DNA of 7,599 nucleotides, taken from Thermoleophilaceae bacterium. Lineage in GTDB: Bacteria; Actinomycetota; Thermoleophilia; Solirubrobacterales; JACPNS01. Location: NCBI GenBank assembly GCA_016463365.1, contig JAEMRJ010000048.1, positions 1 through 7,599 of the forward strand. Direction: 5' to 3'. The position numbers and the translations under genes are program-made. Under the pieces are notes generated by a model that saw only the letters and a list, made by a program, of their open reading frames with translations, made no database searches and had not been told where the DNA came from. Shown here piece after piece: positions 1-5,471 of the stretch. Within the stretch, counting starts at the first letter, position 1; the number at the start of each line of letters is the position of its first letter.

Positions 1-407
1 CTGACGCTGATGTGGCGCAGCACCTCGTGCATCTTGGCGAGCGGAATGTGGTGGATCTGCACTGCCTGGCGCGTGGTGATGTGCGCCTTCTTGAGCGGCG
101 CGTGCGTCTCGGAGACGTCGCCGAAGGCGTCCATCTGGTCGGCGGTGATGCCGCCGAACGGGAGCTTCACGCGGGTCATGTTCACGCCGGGCTGACGCTG
201 TCCGTAGACGCCCTGCTTGAGGCGGAAGCCGATGTACTGGGCCTCTTCGATCTCGCCGCCGATGAAGCGGTCGGCCTCACTCTCGAAGTCTTCAAACTCC
301 TGCGCAATGATCGGGATGACGTGGCCCGGGACGTTCTCGAAGACCTCGGGGTTTTCTGCGGTCCCGAGCTTGTGGGTCTTGGTTCCTGATTCGTGCGTCA
401 GCTGCAT
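1..407 (-). CDS. Ferredoxin-type nitrite/sulfite reductase, N-terminal part (cut by window edge)
   Basis: The 135 visible residues match the first ferredoxin-like half-domain of siroheme/4Fe-4S assimilatory nitrite or sulfite reductases, which carry out the six-electron reduction of nitrite to ammonia or sulfite to sulfide in the cytoplasm. Recognisable stretches are FRLKQGVYGQRQPG (residues 61-74), the APLKKAHITTRQ segment (about 103-114) and QIHHIPL (117-123), where family members place the substrate- and siroheme-contacting arginines. The Cys clusters that bind the Fe-S cluster and siroheme lie in the C-terminal half, outside the window, so nitrite versus sulfite specificity cannot be decided. 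The ATG at 407 is the only start in frame: an in-frame TGA lies 11 codons upstream with no GTG or TTG between. An AGGAG lies 12 nt before it, a rather long spacing. The gene is divergent from the small gene at 551. Confidence 0.88.
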   Translation of the reverse strand, partial: MQLTHESGTKTHKLGTAENPEVFENVPGHVIPIIAQEFEDFESEADRFIGGEIEEAQYIGFRLKQGVYGQRQPGVNMTRVKLPFGGITADQMDAFGDVSETHAPLKKAHITTRQAVQIHHIPLAKMHEVLRHISV

Positions 408-455
408 GCTGGCTTCGTGCTCCTGAGGGTCATGGGGTCATGTGCGAAAACTTGA

Positions 456-490
456 ACCCTAATCCCGACCTATCTGACTGGTTTTAGGGT
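456..490. promoter_or_regulatory. Inverted repeat in divergent intergenic region (possible operator)
   Basis: A perfect 7-bp inverted repeat, ACCCTAA at 456-462 and TTAGGGT at 484-490, is separated by 21 nt, so the half-site centres are 28 bp apart. It lies about 50-80 bp upstream of the reductase ATG (407) and 60-95 bp upstream of the small plus-strand gene (551), in a stretch (about 450-515) clearly more AT-rich than the rest of the window. Several TANNNT-type -10-like hexamers occur here on the minus strand (for example TAGGGT at 462-457, TATCCT at 502-497), but none has a convincing -35 partner, so no promoter is assigned. The spacing fits a dimeric regulator binding about three helical turns apart; this is inference. 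I see nothing else in 408-550. Confidence 0.35.
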
Positions 491-550
491 ATTTAGAGGA
501 TAGCGAGAATTTCGCGCCCGTGGGCAGCTGTTTGGATAACCTGAGAATGC

Positions 551-736
551 ATGCCGGATTTCACGCTCAGACCTGATCCCTCACCCGAGGACGCCGCAGC
601 GCTGGTCGCCGCGATTGAGCGTTTCTTGAGCGACACAAGCGTGCCTCCGGCAGAGGCGGACGAAGTTGTGTCAGGTTGGCTGCGAGCCGCGCTTCACGAA
701 GGCGTCGGCACGAGCGACAACGGCTCGCTCTGGTAG
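551..736 (+). CDS. Small protein, possibly acyl-CoA carboxylase epsilon-like
   Basis: This 61-residue acidic protein starts with a short strand-like segment, followed by PSPEDAAALVAAIERFL (residues 10-26), which resembles the helix of actinobacterial acyl-CoA carboxylase epsilon subunits (NPTPEELAALVAVL type), and ends in a WLRAALHEGV segment and a C-terminal Trp. Epsilon subunits stabilise the biotin carboxylase/carboxyltransferase complex and normally sit next to a carboxylase beta-subunit gene. No such gene is in the window, so the match rests only on a short amphipathic helix and is tentative. The ATG at 551 is the only start in frame, because an in-frame TGA lies at 542-544; the ribosome binding site is weak (GAG at 543-545). 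The gene is convergent with the glycosyltransferase gene, with 6 nt between the stops. Its standing as a real gene is likely but not certain. Confidence 0.55.
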   Translation: MPDFTLRPDPSPEDAAALVAAIERFLSDTSVPPAEADEVVSGWLRAALHEGVGTSDNGSLW

Positions 737-749
737 CTGGCGCTACCGG
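730..749. terminator. Short hairpin spanning convergent stop codons (possible bidirectional terminator)
   Basis: GGTAGC (732-737) and GCTACC (742-747) form a perfect 6-bp stem with a 4-nt loop; one G-U and one C-G pair extend it to 730-749. It contains the TAG of the plus-strand small gene (734-736) and the TAG of the minus-strand glycosyltransferase gene (745-743). There is no clear T-tract on either side (only a TTTCTT some 10 nt downstream on the plus strand), so intrinsic termination is possible but weakly supported. Confidence 0.3.
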
Positions 750-1888
750 CGCAACAGTTTCTTCAGCAGATCGAGCGGGGCCAGCAGCAACGACGCGAGT
801 TTGTGACGGCGGGTTTCGGTCAGGGCGTGGTGGGCGCGGCGTTCTGCGTCGAGTGCTGCCTGCAGCTTGCGGTTCTCGGTCACTGAGCGTGACCAGTTGT
901 TCCACATCCGCCACTCGGCACGGATCAGTCGCGCGTTCTCGCCGGCGGCGTCGAGGCTGATCGCGCTGCTGCCGGGATTGATTGAGTGGAAAACCGCTAC
1001 GAGCGCGCGCGCGTGATCCGCCGCATCGTGTTTGGCGAGCGCAATCTGACGGTTGACGGCTCCCATCTTCGGCGACCAGTCTGCGAGATCGCGCGCGAGC
1101 CGGTCAAACGAGATCGCCTCATCGGTTCCGCCGCCTGCGAAGCCGTCGGCTTCGAGTTGCCGATAGCTCTCCTCGGTCACCCAGCCGTCGCCGCCGGCGA
1201 TGCCGAAGACGTACGCCGCACGTCGGCCTGACATCGCTTCGACGATGCAGCGACCGAGCCCGATCACCAGATCGGCCGCGGCGATCGCGCGCTCGGGCTC
1301 TGCGGCGAAGTCCGACTGCAGCCCGGCGAAGACGGGCTCTATTCCGGCCGATGTGCAGGCCTCGGAGACGTACTTGGCATTTGCGCCCGTCATGTAGTTG
1401 CCGAGCACGAGTGCGCTCCGCGCGACCTGCGGGTCTTCGCCCTGAGGCCCGAAACGCAGAGTGTCCACCGGTTGCGTGAGCCGCGTGATCGGCGCATGGA
1501 ACGCGAGGCTTTCGACGTGCGCGCGGATGCGGTCGTTCAACACGATCAGCCGGTCGCACACGCCCTCAAGCTGGGGTGGCGACTGAAGCTGGAAGAACGA
1601 AGAGTGCACGACCATCGTGTGCGCCGCTCCGGGGTACCGCGCCGCGAGTTCAAACGCTGTGCTGCTGTCGTTGGCGAGCGTCGCCTCGCAGTTCTGCGGC
1701 AGCTCGTCGAACGCGCCCGCGACCGGGATGCCTGCACTGCGCGCATCCGCTGCTGCCTGACCGAGCTCTTCGGCGCCGTAGATCGTCACGTCGTGCCCGA
1801 GAGCCAACAGCTCCTGGGCGACCGTGAGCATGTAGGTCTCGGTTCCGCCCGTCACGACGAAGTTCGTGTGTCCGAGAACGATGCGCAT
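743..1888 (-). CDS. GT-B fold glycosyltransferase (GT4-like) with coiled-coil tail
   Basis: This 381-residue protein begins with the typical GT4 N-terminus: MRIVLGHTNF followed by a Gly-Gly-Thr-Glu loop (residues 14-17) and the GHDVTIYG strand (31-38). The C-terminal nucleotide-sugar domain shows LGRCIVEAMSGRRAAYVFG (211-229) and GGDGWVT (232-238), where the Glu of VEAMS is the expected donor-ribose-binding acidic residue. Family members transfer a sugar from a nucleotide donor to lipid-linked, protein or small-molecule acceptors; donor and acceptor cannot be read from the sequence. Residues about 335-362 (ENRKLQ to ETRRHK) look like a short coiled coil, followed by a basic amphipathic end (LASLLLAPLDLLKKLLRR) that could sit on the membrane surface. 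The start is ATG 1888, 4 nt after the Mur ligase stop with an AGGCGG directly before it; upstream in-frame codons lie inside the Mur ligase gene and do not look like GT sequence. Translational coupling to the Mur ligase gene is likely. Confidence 0.85.
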   Translation of the reverse strand: MRIVLGHTNFVVTGGTETYMLTVAQELLALGHDVTIYGAEELGQAAADARSAGIPVAGAFDELPQNCEATLANDSSTAFELAARYPGAAHTMVVHSSFFQLQSPPQLEGVCDRLIVLNDRIRAHVESLAFHAPITRLTQPVDTLRFGPQGEDPQVARSALVLGNYMTGANAKYVSEACTSAGIEPVFAGLQSDFAAEPERAIAAADLVIGLGRCIVEAMSGRRAAYVFGIAGGDGWVTEESYRQLEADGFAGGGTDEAISFDRLARDLADWSPKMGAVNRQIALAKHDAADHARALVAVFHSINPGSSAISLDAAGENARLIRAEWRMWNNWSRSVTENRKLQAALDAERRAHHALTETRRHKLASLLLAPLDLLKKLLRR

Positions 1889-1892
1889 CCGC

Positions 1893-3305
1893 CTACACCG
1901 CGCTGCGTTCTGAGAGCAGCTCGCGCGCGACCTCGCGGTCGTCGAAGATCTGGGCACTGCCATCGGCGTCGTACAGCTCGCCGGATCTCGACCCGCGCTC
2001 AAGCACCATCACGATGTCACCTGTCTTCGCCGAACTGATCGCCCGCCTGATCGCTTCGCGCCGGTCCCCCTCGACAACAAGTGAGCCGTGGTTCGAGCTC
2101 TCCGCTCCCTGCAGCAGTCCGTCACCGAGCTCGCCGGCCTCATCCTCAAGGCGCCAGCGCTGCGTGGTGAGGATCAGCACGTCGGCGAGTTCTCGCGCGA
2201 CCCGCCCCTGCGCCGATCCCTGGGCGGCGTCGACGATGGTCAGTGACGAGAGCACGACGATCAGCTTGCCGCCGCCGCGGTTATCCAGCACCGAGCGCGC
2301 GGTGCGCAGGGCATGCGCGACGCCGTCCGGATTGTGGGCGAAGTCGACGATCACGTCAAGGTCGCCCGGCGCGCCGACGCGCTCGAACCGGCCGCCGAGC
2401 GGCGCAGCCTGGGAGATTCCCCACGCGGTGCTCTCCGGGTCAAGCCCGATCGCATCGCAAATCGCAAGCGCGCCCGCGATGTTCAGCGCGTTGTGCCATC
2501 CGGGAAGGCGCGTGGCAATCCCACGTGAGTCCGCGCCTTCAGTCACGGTCACCATCCCGCCGTCGACTGCGCCGGCGGCGGCGAGCACCCGGCGGTCGCT
2601 GTCCTCGTGCGCGCCGAATCGGACGACCCGACAACCGGCTGCTTCGAGCTCGTCGGCGAGGGCGCGACCGAACTCCTGATCGACTCCGATTGCCGCGAAC
2701 GGGACCACGCGCCCGTCGCGCACGAACATGCTGCGCTTGCACTGCGCATAGCGCTCGAGCGTCCCGTGGCGGTAGAGATGATCCCGCGTGAGATTCGTGA
2801 ACACAGCCGCCTCGGGAAGAAGATCGCTGCAACCTTCGAGCTGGAAACTCGAGATCTCGGCGACCACGACACCGCCGCCTCCACCTGCGGCCCCGCTGAG
2901 CGGTGGCCCGACGGTCGTGTTGCCGGCGACGATCGAGTCGATCCCGTTCGCTTGGAGCGCCTCGGTGATGAGCATCGCGGTCGTGCTCTTGCCGTTGGTT
3001 CCGGTGACCGCAAGCTGCGGTCGCGGATCGAGCCGCCAGCCGAGCTCGGCTTCATCGATCACCTGCAGACCGGCAGCGCGCGCGGCGACGACGATCGGCG
3101 CATCGGCGCGAATGCCGGGGCTCTTGACGAGCGTGGCAGGAGCAGGGCTGATTGCGCTCGGAAGCTCGCCGGCCTTGAGTTCAAGCCGGCTGAGCCCAAG
3201 CTCTGCGAACGCGCTCAGTGCCGACGCGTCATCGTGCAAGAGAATCTGATCGCGCGGCACCAGGCGCTTGAGCGCGCGCGCCGCGGCGCAGCCGGCCCTG
3301 CCCAC
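1893..3305 (-). CDS. Mur ligase-family ATP-dependent amide ligase (MurD-like N-terminal and central domains, MurE/CphA-like C-terminal domain)
   Basis: A cytoplasmic ATP-dependent ligase that joins an amino acid to a carboxylate. Numbered from GTG 3305 (470 aa): P-loop TGTNGKSTT (101-109), EISSFQLEG (150-158), TNLTRDHLYRHGTLERYAQCK (170-190) with the Lys expected to be carbamylated, GWHNALNIAGALA (269-281), GRFERVG (305-311), then DFAHNPDG (321-328), which is the MurE/cyanophycin-synthetase form rather than the MurD form. The C-terminal domain also reads like MurE (DRREAIRRAI at 414-423, FDDREVARELL at 454-464) but lacks the DNPR motif of diaminopimelate-adding enzymes, having TQRWRLED instead. 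Substrate is therefore uncertain. Start problem: codons upstream of 3305 encode PYVVAG, completing a GxGxxG Rossmann motif, so GTG 3305 probably truncates the first beta-strand; no ATG, GTG or TTG is available in frame, only ATT (3335) or CTG (3371). It follows the repeat peptide gene and is 4 nt from the glycosyltransferase gene. A role in peptidoglycan or in tailoring the peptide product are both open. Confidence 0.8.
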   Translation of the reverse strand: MGRAGCAAARALKRLVPRDQILLHDDASALSAFAELGLSRLELKAGELPSAISPAPATLVKSPGIRADAPIVVAARAAGLQVIDEAELGWRLDPRPQLAVTGTNGKSTTAMLITEALQANGIDSIVAGNTTVGPPLSGAAGGGGGVVVAEISSFQLEGCSDLLPEAAVFTNLTRDHLYRHGTLERYAQCKRSMFVRDGRVVPFAAIGVDQEFGRALADELEAAGCRVVRFGAHEDSDRRVLAAAGAVDGGMVTVTEGADSRGIATRLPGWHNALNIAGALAICDAIGLDPESTAWGISQAAPLGGRFERVGAPGDLDVIVDFAHNPDGVAHALRTARSVLDNRGGGKLIVVLSSLTIVDAAQGSAQGRVARELADVLILTTQRWRLEDEAGELGDGLLQGAESSNHGSLVVEGDRREAIRRAISSAKTGDIVMVLERGSRSGELYDADGSAQIFDDREVARELLSERSAV

Positions 3306-3367
3306 ACCTGCAACAACATATGGGCCGTCCGGAATGGACGGTCTGGAGACGGGCTGACGCCAGTCGC

Positions 3368-3607
3368 TCAGGCCGCGTCGGCCTTTTGCACCACGGACGG
3401 CAGCGCCGGAGCGGTCTTCACGCCCGGTCCTGTCGGTCCGCTCTGAGTGGCTGGTTGCACGGCGGTGGGGGTCCGGCTCCCATCGGTTGGTCCCGTGGGT
3501 CCGCTCTGGAAGGCGGGTTGCGCGGTGCGAACTGCCGAGCCGGAACTTGGCGCGGCCGAAGCCCGGTGATCCGTGCGCGGCGTGACTGTCAGACGAAACT
3601 CACTCAT
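3368..3607 (-). CDS. Candidate RiPP (TOMM/LAP) precursor peptide, Cys-free, with internal repeat
   Basis: This 79-residue peptide has no match that I recognise and no transmembrane segment or signal peptide. It is the proposed substrate of the adjacent YcaO/SagB enzymes because it is the only small open frame with a strong ribosome binding site in their row, 64 nt after the YcaO stop. The first third (MSEFRLTVTPRTDHRA...) would be the leader. The rest is low-complexity Ser/Thr/Pro/Gly/Ala: 20 Ser/Thr and 11 Pro overall, no Cys. QPAFQSGPTGP (30-40) and QPATQSGPTGP (51-61) are a near-perfect duplication 21 residues apart, each followed by a Thr-(Ala)-Pro segment (RTP 45-47, KTAP 64-67), as expected of repeated core segments. 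YcaO chemistry on Ser/Thr would give (methyl)oxazolines and SagB-type oxidation would give oxazoles. ATG 3607 is preceded by AAGGAG with 8 nt spacing. Alternative: an unmodified low-complexity protein unrelated to the enzymes. Confidence 0.7.
   Translation of the reverse strand: MSEFRLTVTPRTDHRASAAPSSGSAVRTAQPAFQSGPTGPTDGSRTPTAVQPATQSGPTGPGVKTAPALPSVVQKADAA
3426..3520 (-). repeat. Tandem duplication inside the precursor gene (2 copies, 63-nt period)
   Basis: The 32-nt segments 3426-3457 and 3489-3520 agree at 26 of 32 positions and are exactly 63 nt (21 codons) apart, so the reading frame is kept. They encode QPATQSGPTGP and QPAFQSGPTGP. The sequence between the copies also shows weak similarity at protein level to the segment after the second copy (RTP versus KTAP). 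The differences are partly synonymous (the Gly-Pro-Thr-Gly-Pro codons), so the peptide is better conserved than the DNA, which suggests selection on the repeat. Confidence 0.75.
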
Positions 3608-3615
3608 TTAGAAAA

Positions 3616-3621
3616 CTCCTT
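3616..3621 (-). promoter_or_regulatory. Strong Shine-Dalgarno site of the repeat peptide gene
   Basis: AAGGAG at 3621-3616 lies 8 nt upstream of ATG 3607. It is the best ribosome binding site in the minus-strand row, where most other genes have weak or no recognisable site and depend on close coupling. This supports the small gene being real and highly translated, as expected for a precursor peptide relative to its modifying enzymes. The 64-nt spacer 3608-3671 is AT-richer than its surroundings near the YcaO stop; I see no terminator hairpin in it. Confidence 0.65.
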
Positions 3622-3671
3622 GAACCGTGGGATACCGAACCGAGAAAGGCCAGTTCCGAATAATAAGGCAT

Positions 3672-5471
3672 CTAGGCGAACGGGTGCGGATCGCGCGCCG
3701 GTGCCGCTCCGAGGTCGAGAGCCTCGCCGACCTGAATACCGTCATGTCTCCATCGAGGCCGCGCAAGGCGCTCGAGTCCGAGCGGCTCGGAGTCCCAGCC
3801 GAAGGTGAGCGGCACAAGCCCGGCGGCGACTGCCCTCGTGACGTGAAACGGTCGCGCTTGCGGAATGGAAAGGTCGATGTACGCCGGTTCGATGTCGATC
3901 GCAGAGAGTGCCTCCTCAAGCGGCCGGCCTCCGGTCAGGTCGCCCAACTCGATCAGCTCGTCTGAGGCGTAGAGGAACTGGCGATCTGCGGCGCCTGTCG
4001 GGTCCAGATGATGCACCAGGTGGTCGACCGGAGAGCGCATCTGCTCGATCGGTACAGGCGGGTGCGCCGAAGGATCGAATCGCAGCGCGAGCACGAGCGC
4101 CTCAAGCGTCGCCTTGCGCAGCGCAGCGGCAGGATCGGATCTGCTTGCTGCGCCCACCACCAGTCCGCCCGAACGGTCGACCAGGCAGCAGAGGACTGCC
4201 GGCTGGAGCTCCATCGTCACGTTGATCCAGTGCGGCGTCCAGCCGCGCCGCGCAAGTGCCTCTGCCCACTCCGTGACCTCTGCCGGGATCCCGGCCGGGT
4301 CGATCCGCTCGCGCGAGATCCGTTGGATCCAGGTCCACATGAAGGCATCGCGCTCGATGAGTTCGGCCAGCGCGGCACTACGCGCGAGCGCCGGGTCGGT
4401 GTGCGCAGCCACGCCGGAGCTGGTCAGCGGAAGAGGATTCGCAGTGCTCACGCCCGCCAGCTCCGCCGGCACCCAGCGCCGCTCGCCGGCGATCGTTTCT
4501 GCCGCGCACCAGAGTCGCTCGTCCTGGCGCGCCGGGTCGTGTCCGACTCGGGTGATCTGCCGTGCGTTGTAGGCGAAGATGCTCGCGGGATCGATCGCCC
4601 CGTCGATCTCAGAAAGGAGTCCGCCCAGCAGTTCCCCGCCGTTGTGGATCGCGAGCGCAAAGCGCTCAGCGCCCTCTGCGCGTGCGGTCAGCTCGGAATG
4701 CTCAAGAGTGCCGCTTCCCTGGACCCGCCGGTCGACCGCCGGGGTTGGACGCTCGAGCAGCGGTTCGGCGATCTCGGCGACCGTGTAGTGCAGCGCGGGC
4801 AGTCCCTCGGGCGCGAAGTTCTCAGGACGATGGACACGGGCGATTGGACCGAGCCTGTGGGCACCGCCCGCGTCGAGCCGCGCGAACTGTGCGGCACTGA
4901 GCGTCGCGCAGTTCGCCTGGTCGATCAGCGAGATCACGGCGATCTCGTCCTCGCCCGGCTGCGCCTCCGCGATCACCGCTGACAGGTCTGTGGACACTGG
5001 TCGGTCGCCCGCGACGCACGCGCTCCCGGAAATCAGCTGGGCGTAGGCGTTCAGCCGCGCGAACGGCTCGCTGCCGGCAATGAACGCGCGCAGGACCTTG
5101 TCGCGGACATCTTCAGGAAGACTCGTCGGGAGCAGCAGCAATTCCTCGGCGGTCCAGATCAGCTCATGTGCTCCGGGCTCGGCCGCGCTTCCCGTCAGCG
5201 CCGAACGGAGCGAGTGGCCGACCTCCGGCCGCGGCACGTGCTCGGCGATCGCACCGGCTTCGCGGAGCGAAGAAAGCAGATCGCCGGCGGCCCCGGGGCT
5301 CAGTCCGGTCATGGCAGCAAGCTCCGCGGGCCGCGCCGCGCCCGAGATCTCGCGCAGAAGCCCCCGGGGATCGGTCGCCGGTCGTTTGAGGTCAAAGCGC
5401 AGCTCGGCGGCAGGCCCGAGTGCGGTCAACCCTTCGGCAGAGGCCGAGATCAGCCAGCCCGCAGCGATCAT
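3672..5471 (-). CDS. YcaO-type cyclodehydratase (TOMM/LAP biosynthesis) with extra N-terminal winged-helix-like region
   Basis: YcaO enzymes use ATP to activate peptide backbone amides and cyclise Cys/Ser/Thr side chains to azolines. The YcaO domain occupies about 250-599 of 599 residues. Visible motifs: GSGTLEHSELTARAEGAERFAL (252-273, the first ATP/Mg-binding helix with Glu266 and Glu269), TSSGVAAHTDPALA (350-363) leading into ALAELIERDAF (367-377, Glu370 and Glu373), KATLEAL (453-459), DLSIPQARPFHVTRAVAAG (533-551), LVPLTFG (552-558). The C-terminus PARDPHPFA resembles the Pro-rich tail of TOMM YcaO proteins, which reaches into the active site. Residues about 1-80 look like a winged helix (ISGAARPAELAAMTGLSPGAA...) and about 100-230 are of unclear fold, possibly a reduced version of the E1-like/partner domain. 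ATG 5471 overlaps the dehydrogenase stop (TGATG, 1 nt), giving translational coupling. A thioamidating YcaO is less likely because a SagB-type dehydrogenase is adjacent. Confidence 0.9.
   Translation of the reverse strand: MIAAGWLISASAEGLTALGPAAELRFDLKRPATDPRGLLREISGAARPAELAAMTGLSPGAAGDLLSSLREAGAIAEHVPRPEVGHSLRSALTGSAAEPGAHELIWTAEELLLLPTSLPEDVRDKVLRAFIAGSEPFARLNAYAQLISGSACVAGDRPVSTDLSAVIAEAQPGEDEIAVISLIDQANCATLSAAQFARLDAGGAHRLGPIARVHRPENFAPEGLPALHYTVAEIAEPLLERPTPAVDRRVQGSGTLEHSELTARAEGAERFALAIHNGGELLGGLLSEIDGAIDPASIFAYNARQITRVGHDPARQDERLWCAAETIAGERRWVPAELAGVSTANPLPLTSSGVAAHTDPALARSAALAELIERDAFMWTWIQRISRERIDPAGIPAEVTEWAEALARRGWTPHWINVTMELQPAVLCCLVDRSGGLVVGAASRSDPAAALRKATLEALVLALRFDPSAHPPVPIEQMRSPVDHLVHHLDPTGAADRQFLYASDELIELGDLTGGRPLEEALSAIDIEPAYIDLSIPQARPFHVTRAVAAGLVPLTFGWDSEPLGLERLARPRWRHDGIQVGEALDLGAAPARDPHPFA

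Noticed and set aside
12..389. 125-codon plus-strand open frame at the window start
   Set aside because: The minus strand in this region encodes an unambiguous nitrite/sulfite reductase N-terminus.
1889..2002. 38-codon upstream extension of the glycosyltransferase
   Set aside because: It lies wholly inside the Mur ligase gene, has a low-complexity Ser/Arg translation, and the GT fold starts exactly at MRIVLG (ATG 1888).
2607..3446. Long plus-strand open frame opposite the Mur ligase gene
   Set aside because: It is antisense to a gene with clear family motifs and its translation is Arg/Asp/Glu-rich with no domain pattern; a GC-rich shadow frame.
3426..3520. Collagen-like Gly-Pro-Thr-Gly-Pro repeats in the small peptide
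   Set aside because: Each run is only two G-X-Y triplets long, too short for a triple helix; a duplicated RiPP core explains the repeat better.
3608..3671. Possible terminator or internal promoter between the YcaO gene and the peptide gene
   Set aside because: No stem with a T-tract and no convincing -35/-10 pair is visible; only the ribosome binding site is supported.
4008..4982. 324-codon plus-strand open frame opposite the YcaO gene
   Set aside because: Antisense to well-supported YcaO motifs; the composition is typical of the complementary frame in high-GC DNA.
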